A stretch of DNA of 64,000 nt, taken from assembly GCF_019195435.1 (NCBI RefSeq), contig NZ_CP078069.1, positions 682,001-746,000 of the forward strand. Direction: 5' to 3'. The DNA is from Comamonas sp. NLF-1-9 (GTDB lineage: Bacteria; Pseudomonadota; Gammaproteobacteria; Burkholderiales; Burkholderiaceae_C). The notes beneath the pieces were generated by a model, which saw nothing but the letters and a program-made list of their open reading frames with translations, ran no database searches and was not told the DNA's origin. A program made the translations under genes and the position numbers. Below are positions 46,399 through 58,511 of this stretch, piece by piece; within the stretch, counting starts at the first letter, position 1; every line of letters starts with the position of its first letter.

Positions 46399-47058
46399 AT
46401 GAAAAAACTGAACCAAGTGGCAGTGCTGTTGGCCTCTGCCGTGCTGGCTGCTTCGGCCACTGCCCAGGTAAAAGCGGCTGATGGCGGCAAAACCATCGAC
46501 AACTGGGTGAATGGCACGGGTGAGCTGGTCTGGAAGAACGGCACCAATGAACTGTGCTGGCGCGATGCGTCCTGGACGCCCGCCACCGCCGCTGAAGGCT
46601 GCGACGGCGCGCTGCAAAAGACCGCCGCTGCTCCGGCACCCGCCGCCGCTCCCGCGCCGGCCGCTGCTCCGGCACCTGCCCCCGCACCCGCACCCGCCGT
46701 GGCCAGCAAGGTCACCTACGGCGCCGACGCCTTCTTCGACTTCGACAAGTCTGTCCTGAAGCCCGAAGGCAAGGCCAAGCTCGACGATCTGGTCTCCAAG
46801 ATCAAGGGCATCAACCTTGAAGTCGTGGTTGCCGTGGGCCACACCGACTCGATCGGCACCAACGCCTACAACCAGAAGCTGTCGGTGCGCCGCGCCGAGT
46901 CCGTCAAGGCTTACCTGGTGTCCAAGGGCATCGAAAAGAACCGCATCTACACCGAAGGCAAGGGCGAAACCCAGCCCATCGCCTCCAACAAGACCAAGGA
47001 AGGTCGCGCCAAGAACCGCCGCGTCGAAATCGAAGTGGTCGGCACCCGCGCCAAATAA
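46399..47058 (+). CDS. OmpA-family outer membrane / peptidoglycan-binding protein
   Basis: A 219-residue protein with a signal peptide (MKKLNQVAVLLASAVLAASATA, cleavage likely near residue 22-26), a short N-terminal domain with two cysteines (LCWRDA, GCDGAL), an Ala/Pro linker (residues ~75-100) and an OmpA C-terminal domain (residues ~105-219). The latter has the peptidoglycan-binding GHTDSIGTNAYNQKLSVRRA and NRRVEIEV motifs. It lacks the eight-stranded barrel, so it is a periplasmic linker protein rather than a porin. GAGGAGA precedes the ATG. This gene lying next to gyrA is common in Comamonadaceae. Confidence 0.9.
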   Translation: MKKLNQVAVLLASAVLAASATAQVKAADGGKTIDNWVNGTGELVWKNGTNELCWRDASWTPATAAEGCDGALQKTAAAPAPAAAPAPAAAPAPAPAPAPAVASKVTYGADAFFDFDKSVLKPEGKAKLDDLVSKIKGINLEVVVAVGHTDSIGTNAYNQKLSVRRAESVKAYLVSKGIEKNRIYTEGKGETQPIASNKTKEGRAKNRRVEIEVVGTRAK

Positions 47059-47075
47059 GCACTCGCAGTGCCATT

Positions 47076-47104
47076 CAAAAAGCCCCGCTAGCGGGGCTTT
47101 TTTT
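47076..47104 (+). terminator. Rho-independent terminator after the OmpA-family gene
   Basis: AGCCCCGC (47081-47088), a 2-base centre, GCGGGGCT (47091-47098), then seven T. Five A precede the stem, so it could work in both directions. It begins 18 bases after the stop. Confidence 0.85.
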
Positions 47105-47296
47105 ATGCTTGTTGTGTTGCGGAGTTGGGGAAAATGGGTGACGAGCCTTACCCCCGGCACTGGCTCCACAGTTGGGGCTGCTTGGTTCCCCACCTGACCC
47201 GATTGGCTGCTTCACCATGCGGGGAGGCCCGTCGCCTTGCATTGTAAGGGCCTGCCGCGCGCTCGCGACCGCACTGGCCACATAGAATCACCCACC

Positions 47297-49225
47297 ATGT
47301 CTTATCTCGTGCTCGCCCGCAAGTACCGCCCTCGCAATTTTTCGCAGATGGTAGGCCAGGAGCACGTGGTCAAGGCGCTGGCCAATGCGCTCACGCAGCA
47401 ACGCCTGCACCACGCCTATCTGTTCACGGGCACGCGCGGCATAGGCAAGACGACGGTTTCGCGCATCCTGGCCAAATCGCTCAATTGCGTGGGGGCGAAC
47501 GGGCAGGGCGGCATCACCGCCACGCCCTGCGACGTCTGTCCGGCCTGCACCGCGATCGACGCGGGGCGCTTTGCCGATTACGTCGAGCTCGATGCTGCCT
47601 CCAACCGCGGTGTGGACGAGGTGCAAGGCCTGCTGGAGCAGGCGGTGTACAAGCCGGTGCAGGGGCGCTTCAAGGTCTTCATGATCGACGAAGTACACAT
47701 GCTCACGAACACCGCGTTCAACGCCATGCTCAAGACGCTGGAGGAGCCGCCGGAGTATCTGAAGTTCGTGCTCGCCACGACCGATCCGCAGAAGGTGCCG
47801 GTGACGGTGCTCTCGCGCTGTCTGCAGTTCAATCTGCGCCCCATGGCGCCGGAGGTGATCGCGCAGCACCTCGCCCAGGTGCTCGGCACCGAATCGATTG
47901 CCGCCGAGGGCCAGGCCTTGCGCCTGATCGCGCATGCGGCGCGCGGCTCGATGCGCGATGCGCTCAGCCTGACCGACCAGGCGATCGCTTTCGGCGGCGG
48001 CGCCTTGCAGGAAGAGGCGGTGCGCCAGATGCTGGGCAGCGCCGACCGCGCCCACGTGTTTGCGCTGATCGATGCGCTGGCGCAGGGCGACGGCCAGCGC
48101 GTGGTGCAGACCAGCGAGGCCTTGCGCGTGCAGGGCTTGTCCGCCGCTGCCACCTTGCAGGACATGGTGGCGGTGCTCCAGGGCGTGGCGACCGCCCAGG
48201 TGGCGCCCGACGCCGCACTGCTCGCAAGCGAGAGCGGGCCGGACGCGGCCGAGATGCTGCGCCTGGCGCAGGCCATGCCGGCCGACGAGGTGCAGCTGCT
48301 CTACAGCATCTGCCTGCACGGCATGCAAGAGCTTGGCCTTGCGCCCGACGAGTACGCGGCGCTGACCATGGTGCTGCTCAGGCTGCTGGCCTTCAAGCCT
48401 GCGGGTCCCGGCGCAGAAAAAAAAAAGCTGAAGCCGGCTGAGGCTGCCAAAGCGCGCCCGCCTGCAGCGCCGTCGCCGCAGCCTGCACAGGCCCCGGCGG
48501 CGGATTCGGCGCCGGGCGCTCGGCCGGCTTTGCAGCAAACGCCTGCCCTTGCATCGTCGCCATCCTCGGCACCAATACCCACACCCACACCGACACCGAC
48601 ACCGGTGCCCGCATCGGCGCGCGCCGTGCCGACCGCGCACGACAGCGCGGCCTCAGACGTTGCGCAGAGCGCCGTCCCGGGCGATCTGCGCCTGCCGGTG
48701 CGCACGCCCGAGAGCTTGAAGGAAAAACCCTCGCAAACCCTTGTGCCGACTGCGCAAGCTGCTACGCAAACCATGAGCGTTCCGGTACGCGACTTGCCCC
48801 AGGGGGAGGACACCACCGCGATGGCAACGGAGCTCGCGCCCACGCCCGAGGGCGACGTCTGGCATGCGCTGGTGCAGCAGCTCGTGGCGCAGCAGAAGAT
48901 AGGCGCGCTGGTGCGCGAGCTGGCGCTGCAGTCGCAACTCGTGGCGCGCGACGCCGACCACTGGCATCTGCGTGTGGAAAACGCTTCGCTCAACCAGGCG
49001 ACGACGCGCGAGCGTTTGCGCCTGGCGCTGCAGGAAGCGGGGCAGGCGAGCCAGATCAGCGTCGAAGTCGGCGCCGTGAGCGACAGCCCGGCGCGGCGCA
49101 ACGCGGCCGCCGAAGTGGCGCGCCAGCGACGGGCCGAAGCCATCGTGCATGGCGATCCGCAGGTGCAGCGGTTGATGCGCGAGTTCGGGGCGAGAATCGT
49201 CCCTGGCAGCATCCGGCTGGCATGA
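47297..49225 (+). CDS. dnaX: DNA polymerase III subunits tau and gamma
   Basis: A 642-residue clamp-loader ATPase. The P-loop GTRGIGKTTVSRI, a four-cysteine zinc knot (residues ~65-80, CDVCPAC included), FMIDEVHML and the SRC arginine-finger motif LSRCLQF form domains I-II, and domain III ends near residue 373. A Pro/Ala-rich linker (~385-470) and the tau-specific end for polymerase and helicase contacts follow. A 10-A run at codons 374-377 offers a slip that would end a gamma form at 381 residues. It is first in dnaX-ybaB-recR. Confidence 0.95.
   Translation: MSYLVLARKYRPRNFSQMVGQEHVVKALANALTQQRLHHAYLFTGTRGIGKTTVSRILAKSLNCVGANGQGGITATPCDVCPACTAIDAGRFADYVELDAASNRGVDEVQGLLEQAVYKPVQGRFKVFMIDEVHMLTNTAFNAMLKTLEEPPEYLKFVLATTDPQKVPVTVLSRCLQFNLRPMAPEVIAQHLAQVLGTESIAAEGQALRLIAHAARGSMRDALSLTDQAIAFGGGALQEEAVRQMLGSADRAHVFALIDALAQGDGQRVVQTSEALRVQGLSAAATLQDMVAVLQGVATAQVAPDAALLASESGPDAAEMLRLAQAMPADEVQLLYSICLHGMQELGLAPDEYAALTMVLLRLLAFKPAGPGAEKKKLKPAEAAKARPPAAPSPQPAQAPAADSAPGARPALQQTPALASSPSSAPIPTPTPTPTPVPASARAVPTAHDSAASDVAQSAVPGDLRLPVRTPESLKEKPSQTLVPTAQAATQTMSVPVRDLPQGEDTTAMATELAPTPEGDVWHALVQQLVAQQKIGALVRELALQSQLVARDADHWHLRVENASLNQATTRERLRLALQEAGQASQISVEVGAVSDSPARRNAAAEVARQRRAEAIVHGDPQVQRLMREFGARIVPGSIRLA
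48417..48441 (+). other. Putative programmed frameshift / slippage site in dnaX
   Basis: Ten consecutive A (48417-48426) contain the heptamer A_AAA_AAG (48421-48427) in the correct zero frame, identical to the E. coli dnaX slippery site. In the -1 frame (or with one extra A in the transcript) reading continues GCT GAA GCC GGC and meets TGA at 48439-48441. Loss of one A gives an immediate TGA. The break falls right after domain III, where gamma should end. Confidence 0.65.
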
Positions 49226-49408
49226 TTGAAGTATTGCGGCGGCAGTGGCAAAACACCGCGCCTGCGTGGCGCAAGAGTGGTCTTGCTCTTGCGGCCGCTG
49301 GCCCTGCCATCTCAGGCGGGCCGTGCGACGAATCGGTGTGCGCGCACGCCGCATGCCCTGGCCAGAAGAGCGTCTCTTAAACATTTTCAGGACCACAAGG
49401 AAACATCG

Positions 49409-49741
49409 ATGTTCAACAAAGGACAGCTTGCCGGCCTCATGAAGCAGGCCCAGGCCATGCAGGACAACCTCAAGAAGGCGCAAGACGAGCTCGAGCGCAT
49501 CGAGGTCGAGGGCGAATCGGGCGCCGGCATGGTCAAGGTGCTCATGACCTGCAAGCACGACGTCAAGCGCGTCACCATCGACCCCGGCCTGCTGGCCGAG
49601 GACAAGGACATGCTCGAAGACCTCGTGGCCGCGGCCTTCAACGCGGCCGTGCGCAAGGCCGAGGAGACCTCGCAGGAGAAGATGGGCAAGATCACTGCCG
49701 GCATGCCGGGCCTGCCCGGCGGCATGAAGTTTCCGTTCTGA
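49409..49741 (+). CDS. ybaB: YbaB/EbfC nucleoid-associated protein
   Basis: A 110-residue dimeric DNA-binding protein. It starts [20 protein letters not shown], and shows [21 protein letters not shown] and [11 protein letters not shown], all family marks. It is nearly always between dnaX and recR. An ACAAGGAA Shine-Dalgarno precedes the ATG. The 183-base gap after dnaX has no evident gene and may hold a separate promoter. Confidence 0.95.
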   Translation: MFNKGQLAGLMKQAQAMQDNLKKAQDELERIEVEGESGAGMVKVLMTCKHDVKRVTIDPGLLAEDKDMLEDLVAAAFNAAVRKAEETSQEKMGKITAGMPGLPGGMKFPF

Positions 49742-49758
49742 TCTGGGGGCAGCGCTCA

Positions 49759-50349
49759 GTGTCCGATGCCGGCAGCCTGCAGGCGCTGATCCAGGCGCTG
49801 CGCCGCCTGCCCGGGGTGGGCGTGAAGTCTGCCCAGCGCATGGCCTACCACATGCTGCAGCACGACCGTTCAGGCGCGCAAATGCTGGCGCGGGCGCTGC
49901 AGCAGGCCTGCGAGCACCTGGGCCATTGCGAGCGCTGCCACACCTTTTCCGAGCAGGCACTGTGTGCCATCTGCCGCGACGGCGGGCGCGACGCCACCCG
50001 CCTGTGCGTGGTCGAAACCCCGGCCGACCAGGCTGCGATGGAGCGCACCGGCGCCTTCAATGGCCTGTACTTCGTGCTCATGGGGCGGCTGTCGCCACTG
50101 GACGGCGTCGGGCCGGCAGACATCGGCATGCAGCAACTGCTGCAACGCGCCGCCGACGGCGTGGTGCAGGAGGTGATTCTGGCCACCAGCTTCACCGCCG
50201 AGGGTGAAGCCACTGCCCACGCCTTGTCCGAGGCGCTCAAGCGCCTGGGGGTGCGCGTGACCCGGCTGGCGCGCGGGGTGCCGGTGGGCAGCGAGCTGGA
50301 ATACGTCGATCTGGGCACCATCGCCCATGCGCTGGCGGACCGACGCTAG
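49759..50349 (+). CDS. recR: Recombination protein RecR
   Basis: A 196-residue recombination mediator that with RecFO loads RecA at gaps. It has the helix-hairpin-helix [15 protein letters not shown], a C4 zinc finger (HCERC...CAIC near residues 57-72), a Toprim domain ([26 protein letters not shown] in part) and the Walker-like C-terminal [14 protein letters not shown]. It uses GTG as start, 17 bases after ybaB, preceded by GGGGG. It is convergent with mutS across 160 bases without features. Confidence 0.94.
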   Translation: MSDAGSLQALIQALRRLPGVGVKSAQRMAYHMLQHDRSGAQMLARALQQACEHLGHCERCHTFSEQALCAICRDGGRDATRLCVVETPADQAAMERTGAFNGLYFVLMGRLSPLDGVGPADIGMQQLLQRAADGVVQEVILATSFTAEGEATAHALSEALKRLGVRVTRLARGVPVGSELEYVDLGTIAHALADRR

Positions 50350-50511
50350 CGCCAGCCGCGAACAAGCCGCTGCGATGGCGCAAGCCCTGCGCGTGTTCGG
50401 GCTTTGGGGCGCAACACGCAGCACTGTCCGAGGACGTTGAAAGGACTTGCCGAGCCGCAGACCGGCACCGAGCGGGATGCGCCACGCGCCTGGAGTGCCT
50501 TGCGCCTTGCC

Positions 50512-53112
50512 TCAGCTTTTGAGCAAGGCCTTGAGCTGGTAGAGCGCATCCAGCGCATCGCGCGGGCTGAGCTGGTCGGGGTTGAGCTGCGCAAGCGCAG
50601 CCTCGGCCGCACTCGGCGCGCTGGGCGGCGGCGCCGGCGGGGCGGCAAACAGGTCGACCTGGCGCTGCGCTTCCTGAGCGCGCGTCTGCAGCGCCTCCAG
50701 CGCATGGCGCGCATGGTGCAGCACGCTGGCGGGCATGCCGGCCAGTTTGGCCACCTGAATGCCGTAGCTGCGGCTGGCCGGCCCGGGCTGGATCTCGTGC
50801 AGAAAGGCGATGTCCTGGCCGCTTTCCACCGCGCTCACATGCAGGTTGATGGCGTGGCGGGCACTTGCGGGCAATTCGGTGAGTTCGAAGTAGTGCGTGG
50901 CAAACAGCGTGAAGGCCTGGCTCTTGTCGTGCAGATGGCGGGCAATGCTCGACGCCAGTGCCAGGCCGTCGAAGGTGCTGGTGCCGCGGCCGATCTCGTC
51001 CATCAACACCAGACTTTCGGGCGTGGCAGCGTGCAGGATTTGCGCCGCTTCCACCATCTCCAGCATGAAGGTCGATTGCGCGTTGGCCAGGTCGTCGGCC
51101 GCGCCGATGCGGGTGTGGATCGCGTCGATCGGCCCCAGGCGGCAGCTTGTTGCCGGCACGTGGCTGCCCATGCTGGCCAGCAGCACGATGATGGCCACCT
51201 GGCGCATGTAGGTGGATTTGCCGCCCATGTTGGGCCCGGTGATGATCTGCATGCGCTGCCTGGCGTGCAAGCGCGTGGGGTTGGGGATGAAGGCGCCGCT
51301 GGAAGCCTCGGCCAGGCGTGCTTCCACGACAGGGTGGCGGCCGGCCTCGATGTCGATGCAGGGGTCGGTGGCAAAGCTGGGCGCGCACCAGTTCAGCGTC
51401 AGCGAGCGCTCGGCCAGGCAACAGAGCACATCGAGCTGCGCCAGCGCCTGGGCGACGCGGATGAGCTGCGCTACCTCGGGCTGCAGTCGATCGAGCACCT
51501 GCTCGTACAACCACTTTTCGCGCTGCAGCGCGCGCTCCTGGGCGGACAAGGCCTTGTCCTCGAAAGCCTTGAGCTCGGGCGTGATGAAGCGCTCGGCATT
51601 CTTCAGCGTCTGGCGGCGGCGGTAGTCGCCCGGCACCTTGTCCAGATGGCTGGTGGTGACTTCGATGTAGAAGCCATGCACCTTGTTGAACTGCACGCGC
51701 AGGTTGGGGATGCCGCTGCGCTCCTTCTCGCGCGCTTCCAGCTCGAGCAGAAAGCCGTCGCAATTGCTCTGGATGGCGCGCAGCTCGTCGAGCTCGGCGT
51801 CAAAGCCGTCGGCAATCACGCCGCCGTCGCGCACCAGCGCTGCGGGCTCGGGGGCGATGGCCGAGCGCAGCAGATCGAGCGCCGTGGCAGGAGGACGCAG
51901 TTGCGCAAAAATATCGGTCAAATAGGGTTCTGACGCTTGTCCAGAAAGCGCGAGCAGCTCCTTTTTTTCTAGCGTATGCGCCAAGGCCAGCAGCTCGCGC
52001 GGGCGCACTTGGCGCAGCGCAATGCGCGCCGTGATGCGCTCCACGTCGGCGACGCCCTTGAGCTGCTCGCGCAGCACCTGCCAGGCCCCGCCGCGCAGCG
52101 CCTGGGTGGCGGCCAGGCGCTGGCGCGCTGCCCCGCGGTCGCGCTCGGGCTGCAGCAGCCAGGCGCGCAGCAGGCGGCTGCCCATGCCGGTCATGCAGGT
52201 GTCCAGCAGCGACAGCAGGGTAGGGCTGCTTTCGCCGCGCAAGGTTTGCACCAGTTCCAGGTTGCGCACCGTGCTCGCGGGCAGGGTGATCAGCGCGTCG
52301 TCGCGTTGCACCTGCACGCTGTGCAAATGGGTGAGCGTGCGCCCCTGGGTGTGTTCGGCGTAGTGCAGCAAGGCAGCGGCGGCGGCGTGGGCCTCGTGCA
52401 GGTTCTCCGCCTGCCAGGCGGCCAGGCTTGCGGCACCGAGGTGCTCGCACAGGCTGCGCTCGCCCAAGGGGCCGTCAAACTGCCAGTCTGGGCGCGGCGT
52501 GAGCGGACAGGCCAATGCACCCCGGTGTTGAAATTGCTGCAATTGCTGCTCAAAGCGCTGGGTCACACCGGCGCTGTAGATCAGCTCGCTGGGCGCGATG
52601 CGCGTGAGCCAGGCCGCGAGCTCATCCGGCGCGCATTCGGCCAGAAACACCCGTCCCTGCGTCACCGACAGCCAGGCCAGGCCGCAGCGCGCACGCGGCC
52701 CCTGGTGCAGCGCCAGCAGCAGCGCTTCGGCCTTGTCGCTCAGCAGCTCGCTGTCGGTGATGGTGCCGGGCGTGACCACGCGCACCACCTTGCGTTCGAC
52801 CGGCCCTTTGGCGGCGGCCACGTCGCCCACCTGCTCGGCAATCGCCACCGATTCACCCAGCTTGATGAGCCGCGCCAGGTAATTTTCAAGCGCATGAAAA
52901 GGCACTCCGGCCATCACCACCGGCTGCCCGCCCGACTGCCCGCGCTGCGTCAGCGTGATGTCGAGCAGCCGCGCGGCCTTCTCGGCATCGGCGTAGAACA
53001 GCTCGTAGAAGTCGCCCATGCGGTAGAGCAGCAGCGTCTCGGGGTACTCGGCCTTGAGCGCGAGGTACTGCGCCATGACCGGTGTGTGTGGCAGTGACTC
53101 GGTTTTTTCCAT
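50512..53112 (-). CDS. mutS: DNA mismatch repair protein MutS
   Basis: An 866-residue mismatch-recognition ATPase. The mismatch-contacting Phe and Glu are in [10 protein letters not shown] near residue 37. The ATPase has [13 protein letters not shown], then [12 protein letters not shown] and [11 protein letters not shown], with the C-terminal dimer segment at the end. Residues ~382-399 ([20 protein letters not shown]) correspond to repeat copy E and are unlike the matching helix region of MutS proteins I know. It is downstream of the aromatic aminotransferase, beyond a terminator. Confidence 0.95.
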   Translation of the reverse strand: MEKTESLPHTPVMAQYLALKAEYPETLLLYRMGDFYELFYADAEKAARLLDITLTQRGQSGGQPVVMAGVPFHALENYLARLIKLGESVAIAEQVGDVAAAKGPVERKVVRVVTPGTITDSELLSDKAEALLLALHQGPRARCGLAWLSVTQGRVFLAECAPDELAAWLTRIAPSELIYSAGVTQRFEQQLQQFQHRGALACPLTPRPDWQFDGPLGERSLCEHLGAASLAAWQAENLHEAHAAAAALLHYAEHTQGRTLTHLHSVQVQRDDALITLPASTVRNLELVQTLRGESSPTLLSLLDTCMTGMGSRLLRAWLLQPERDRGAARQRLAATQALRGGAWQVLREQLKGVADVERITARIALRQVRPRELLALAHTLEKKELLALSGQASEPYLTDIFAQLRPPATALDLLRSAIAPEPAALVRDGGVIADGFDAELDELRAIQSNCDGFLLELEAREKERSGIPNLRVQFNKVHGFYIEVTTSHLDKVPGDYRRRQTLKNAERFITPELKAFEDKALSAQERALQREKWLYEQVLDRLQPEVAQLIRVAQALAQLDVLCCLAERSLTLNWCAPSFATDPCIDIEAGRHPVVEARLAEASSGAFIPNPTRLHARQRMQIITGPNMGGKSTYMRQVAIIVLLASMGSHVPATSCRLGPIDAIHTRIGAADDLANAQSTFMLEMVEAAQILHAATPESLVLMDEIGRGTSTFDGLALASSIARHLHDKSQAFTLFATHYFELTELPASARHAINLHVSAVESGQDIAFLHEIQPGPASRSYGIQVAKLAGMPASVLHHARHALEALQTRAQEAQRQVDLFAAPPAPPPSAPSAAEAALAQLNPDQLSPRDALDALYQLKALLKS
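51918..51970. repeat. Dispersed ~45 bp repeat, copy E, inside mutS
   Basis: Plus strand GGTTCTGACGCTTGTCCAGA then AAGCGCGAGCAGCTCCTTTT aligns with copies A-C over the core. It is read in frame in mutS as part of [16 protein letters not shown], within the MutS lever/core region. It is the most diverged copy. Confidence 0.55.
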
Positions 53113-53143
53113 GAGGAGCAGGGGGCGGGGTGACCCGGCGATG

Positions 53144-53167
53144 AAAAAACCGCCCGAAGGCGGTTTT
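53144..53167 (-). terminator. Rho-independent terminator after the aromatic aminotransferase
   Basis: Minus strand CCGCC-TTCG-GGCGG stem-loop with a stable UUCG tetraloop followed by six T. It lies 20 bases after the aminotransferase stop and before the mutS start. Confidence 0.85.
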
Positions 53168-53187
53168 CGGCTGGTCGTCGGCTGAGC

Positions 53188-54384
53188 TTACAGCACCGCC
53201 GCAATCGCCTTGGCCACGTAGTCGACGTTGCGCGTGTTCAGCGCGGCCACGCACATGCGCCCGCTGTCGGTGCCATAGACGCCGAACTCGCTCTTCAGGC
53301 GCACCATTTGATCCTTGGAGAGGCCCGAATAACTGAACATGCCGACCTGCGTGGTGATGAAGGACATGTCCTGCGTGACGCCCGCAGCCTTCAGGCCGTC
53401 GACCAGGGCGCGGCGCATGCTCTGGATGCGGGTGCGCATCTCGCCCAACTCCTTTTCCCACAGCGCGCGCAGTTCGGTGCTTTGCAGCACGCTGGCGACG
53501 ATGCTCGCGCCGTGCGTGGGCGGGTTGGAGTAGTTGGTGCGCACCGTGATCTTGAGTTGTGACAGCACGCGCTCGGTTTCGTCCTTGCTTTGCGTCACGA
53601 CCGACACCGCGCCCACGCGCTCGCCGTAGAGGCTGAAGCTCTTGGAAAATGAAGTGGAGACGAAGAAGCTCAAACCTGAGGCGGTGAATTTCTCGATCGC
53701 CGTCGCGTCTTCCTTGATGCCCTGGCCAAAGCCCTGGTAGGCCATGTCCAGGAAGGCGACGAGCTGCTTTTCGCGCACCACGTCCACGACCTGGTCCCAC
53801 TGCGCGGCGCTCAAGTCGTAGCCCGTGGGGTTGTGGCAGCAGGCGTGCAGCACCACCACGGTGCCGGGCGCGGCGGCGCGCAGGTCGGCGAGCATGCCGT
53901 CGAAGTCGACCTTGCGGCCGGCGGCGTCGTAGTAGGTGTAGTTGCCTACCTGAAAGCCCGCGTGCTGAAAGATCGCGTTGTGGTTCGCCCACGTGGGGTT
54001 GGACACCAGCGCCTTGGCGCCGGGCTGGAGCTGGTGCAGAAAGTCGGCGCCTATCTTCAGCCCGCCGGTGCCGCCCAGGCTTTGCACCGTGGCGACGCGC
54101 CCGGAGCGCACCACTTCGGATTGCGCGCCAAACACCAGGGCCTTGACGGCGGCGTCGTAGGCGGCGATGCCGTCCATCGGCAGGTAGTTGCGCGCCTTGG
54201 GGGCCTGCAGCATGGCCTGTTCCGCCTGGCGCACGCATTCGAGCAGGGGCAGCTTGCCTTCGTCGGTGAAGTACACCCCCACACCCAGGTTGACCTTGTT
54301 CGGATTCGCGTCTTTGGCGAATTGGTCGTTGAGGCCGAAGATCGGGTCGCGCGCTGCCATTTGCACGGCGGAAAACAGAGACAT
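53188..54384 (-). CDS. tyrB: Aromatic amino acid / aspartate aminotransferase
   Basis: A 398-residue fold-type I aminotransferase of the AspC/TyrB subgroup I-alpha. It starts MSLFSAVQMAARDPIFGLND. NLGVGVYFTDEGKLPLLE, HACCHNPTGYD, the PLP lysine in STSFSKSFSLYGERVGAV and GMFSYSGLS near the C terminus are characteristic. AspC and TyrB cannot be separated with confidence; the aromatic form is named because of usual annotation in this group. The longer upstream frame is not supported. It diverges from uvrB. Confidence 0.9.
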   Translation of the reverse strand: MSLFSAVQMAARDPIFGLNDQFAKDANPNKVNLGVGVYFTDEGKLPLLECVRQAEQAMLQAPKARNYLPMDGIAAYDAAVKALVFGAQSEVVRSGRVATVQSLGGTGGLKIGADFLHQLQPGAKALVSNPTWANHNAIFQHAGFQVGNYTYYDAAGRKVDFDGMLADLRAAAPGTVVVLHACCHNPTGYDLSAAQWDQVVDVVREKQLVAFLDMAYQGFGQGIKEDATAIEKFTASGLSFFVSTSFSKSFSLYGERVGAVSVVTQSKDETERVLSQLKITVRTNYSNPPTHGASIVASVLQSTELRALWEKELGEMRTRIQSMRRALVDGLKAAGVTQDMSFITTQVGMFSYSGLSKDQMVRLKSEFGVYGTDSGRMCVAALNTRNVDYVAKAIAAVL

Positions 54385-54484
54385 GATGTGTCCTGGAAGT
54401 TGAACAGGGTGGACACCGTCACCAGCTAGGATGGCGGAACAGCAAATTTTAACGAGCGCCTGCGCGCCGCCGTTGACCCACCGC

Positions 54485-56548
<2,064 letters not shown>

Positions 56549-56569
56549 CAAAAATCAAGTACCGTGCAA

Positions 56570-56594
56570 ATTACCCGAGAAAATTACTGGAGAT
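56570..56594. promoter_or_regulatory. IscR type 1 site candidate 1
   Basis: ATTACCCGAGAAAATTACTG followed by GAGAT. The reverse complement follows the type 1 IscR pattern, including the CTCGGGTAAT end. It lies just upstream of the iscR -10 element. Confidence 0.55.
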
Positions 56595-56597
56595 TAA

Positions 56598-56606
56598 TGG
56601 TATAGT
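56598..56606 (+). promoter_or_regulatory. Extended -10 promoter of iscR
   Basis: TGG-TATAGT matches the extended -10 TGn-TATAAT, with no good -35 at the normal distance. It overlaps the second IscR site, as expected for repression by [2Fe-2S]-IscR. Confidence 0.55.
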
Positions 56607-56627
56607 CGTACAAATCAGTCGGGTAAT
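56602..56627. promoter_or_regulatory. IscR type 1 site candidate 2
   Basis: ATAGTCGTACAAATCAGTCG followed by GGTAAT. This closely resembles the E. coli iscR promoter sites (ATAGTTGACC...CTCGGGAAT). Together with the site at 56570 it makes two sites in tandem, the E. coli arrangement. Confidence 0.65.
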
Positions 56628-56711
56628 GCGGGCATTCGGGCAATCGCTTGCCGCCTTCCATCCCGGGTTGCTGCTGGCTGTTTGTCTGGTGCTTACTTAC
56701 AGGAGCCGTTC

Positions 56712-57245
56712 ATGCGCCTCACTACCAAAGGCCGTTTTGCCGTCACCGCCATGATCGATCTGGCCTTGCGCCAGAACAGTGGTCCGGTGACGCTGGCAGC
56801 GATCAGCCAGCGTCAGCAGATCTCGCTGTCCTATCTGGAACAGCTCTTTGGCAAGCTGCGCCGCCATGAACTTGTGGAATCCACACGCGGCCCGGGCGGC
56901 GGCTACACGCTGGCGCGCAAGGCCGGCTCCATCACCGTGGCCGACATCATCGTGTCGGTGGACGAACCGATCGACGCGACGCAATGCGGCGGCAGCGAAA
57001 ACTGCATGGGTGGCGGCAAGTGCATGACGCACGACTTGTGGACTGCGCTGAACCAGCGCGTGGTCGAGTTCCTCGACTCGGTCACGCTGCAAAAGCTCGT
57101 TGACGAGCAACTGGCGCGCGGCATCCGCATTGAAGACCGCCCGGCCACGCGGCGCGCGATCTCCACCGTGCCGGTGGTCAAGCCCATCCGCGTGAACGCG
57201 CCCAATTCGGTGTTTGCGCTGGGCAGCGCGGCGTTTGCCAAATAG
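56712..57245 (+). CDS. iscR: Fe-S cluster-sensing regulator IscR
   Basis: A 177-residue Rrf2-family regulator starting [19 protein letters not shown]. The cluster ligands C92, C98, C104 and H107 sit at exactly the E. coli positions ([16 protein letters not shown]). The recognition helix [14 protein letters not shown] and wing [11 protein letters not shown] are intact. Two type 1 IscR sites overlap its promoter, so autorepression by the [2Fe-2S] form is expected. The ATG at 56712 follows CAGGAGCCGTTC. It heads the run iscR-iscS-IscU-like-dnaQ. Confidence 0.95.
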   Translation: MRLTTKGRFAVTAMIDLALRQNSGPVTLAAISQRQQISLSYLEQLFGKLRRHELVESTRGPGGGYTLARKAGSITVADIIVSVDEPIDATQCGGSENCMGGGKCMTHDLWTALNQRVVEFLDSVTLQKLVDEQLARGIRIEDRPATRRAISTVPVVKPIRVNAPNSVFALGSAAFAK

Positions 57246-57274
57246 CGGAGCAAGTTCGAGAATCGGCCGCATCC

Positions 57275-58501
57275 ATGGCCGTTTCTCCCCCCATCTATCT
57301 CGACTATGGCGCGACCACCCCGTGCGACACGCGGGTGGTCGACGCCATGCTTCCCTGGCTGCGCACGCGCTTTGGCAACCCGGCGTCCAGTTCCCACGCC
57401 TGGGGCTGGGAGGCGCAGGAAGCGGTACAGCGCGCGCGCGAGCAGGTGGCCGCGCTGGTCGGCGCCGATGCGCGCGAGATCGTCTGGACCAGCGGCGCGA
57501 CCGAGTCGATCAATCTTGCGCTCAAGGGCGTAGCCGAGAGCTACCAGCACAAGGGCAGGCATTTCATCACCCTCAAGACCGAGCACAAGGCGGTGCTCGA
57601 CACCATGCACGAGCTGCAGCAGCGCGGCTGCGAGGTCACTTGCCTGGACGTGCAGCCCGATGGCTTGCTCGACCTGCAGCGCCTGGCCGACGCGCTGCGC
57701 GAGGACACCGTGCTGGTCAGCGTGCTGTTCGTGAACAATGAAATCGGCGTGGTGCAAGACATCGCCGCGATCGGCGCCTTGTGCCGCGAGCGCGGCGTGC
57801 TGCTGCACGTGGATGCGGCCCAGGCCACGGGGCGGGTGGACATCGACCTGGCCAGTCTGCCGGTGGACTTGATGAGCATGACGGCGCACAAAACCTATGG
57901 CCCCAAGGGCGTGGGCGCGCTGTATGTCCGGCGCAAACCCAGGGTGCGGCTGAGCGCGCAGATACACGGTGGCGGGCACGAGCGCGGGCTGCGCTCGGGC
58001 ACGCTGCCCACGCACCAGATCGTCGGCATGGGCGAGGCCTTTCGCATCGCCGGGCGCGAGATGCACGAGGACAACGCGCATGCGCGCGCATTCCAGCAGC
58101 GGCTGCTCGCGGGCCTGCTGCCGCTGGGCGAGATACTGGTCAATGGCAGCTTGGACCAGCGCGTGCCGCAGAACCTGAACCTGAGCGTGCCTTGTGTGGA
58201 AGGCGAGGCCTTGATGAGCGCGATCCGCGGCGTGGCGCTGTCCTCGGGTTCCGCCTGCACCTCGGCCAGCGCCGAACCCAGCCACGTGCTGCGCGCGCTG
58301 GGGCGCAGCGACGAGCTCGCGCACAGCAGCCTGCGCATTACCACCGGACGCTTTACCACCGAGCGCGAGATCGACCAGGCGGTGCAGGCGATACGCGAGG
58401 CGGTGCTGCGCCTGAGGGCAATCAGCCCCCTGTGGGAGATGCACCAGCAAGGCGTGGACGTCGACGCGCTGCAATGGGCGCCGGCGCTGAGCGACCGCTA
58501 A
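57275..58501 (+). CDS. iscS: Cysteine desulfurase IscS
   Basis: A 408-residue PLP enzyme that takes sulfur from cysteine for Fe-S clusters and thio-modified tRNA. Catalytic C328 lies in [10 protein letters not shown] at E. coli numbering, the PLP lysine in [14 protein letters not shown], and the stacking histidine in KTEHKAVLD. The C terminus keeps the SPLWEM and QGVD elements that in E. coli IscS contact IscU, so it should still bind a scaffold-like partner. It begins 29 bases after iscR. Confidence 0.95.
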   Translation: MAVSPPIYLDYGATTPCDTRVVDAMLPWLRTRFGNPASSSHAWGWEAQEAVQRAREQVAALVGADAREIVWTSGATESINLALKGVAESYQHKGRHFITLKTEHKAVLDTMHELQQRGCEVTCLDVQPDGLLDLQRLADALREDTVLVSVLFVNNEIGVVQDIAAIGALCRERGVLLHVDAAQATGRVDIDLASLPVDLMSMTAHKTYGPKGVGALYVRRKPRVRLSAQIHGGGHERGLRSGTLPTHQIVGMGEAFRIAGREMHEDNAHARAFQQRLLAGLLPLGEILVNGSLDQRVPQNLNLSVPCVEGEALMSAIRGVALSSGSACTSASAEPSHVLRALGRSDELAHSSLRITTGRFTTEREIDQAVQAIREAVLRLRAISPLWEMHQQGVDVDALQWAPALSDR

Positions 58502-58511
58502 ACTCGCCGCA

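Noticed and set aside
54385..54484. CTGGAAGTTGAACAG in the uvrB-tyrB spacer as a LexA box.
   Set aside because: It has the wrong spacing (15 instead of 16 bases) and lacks the CTGT half-site.
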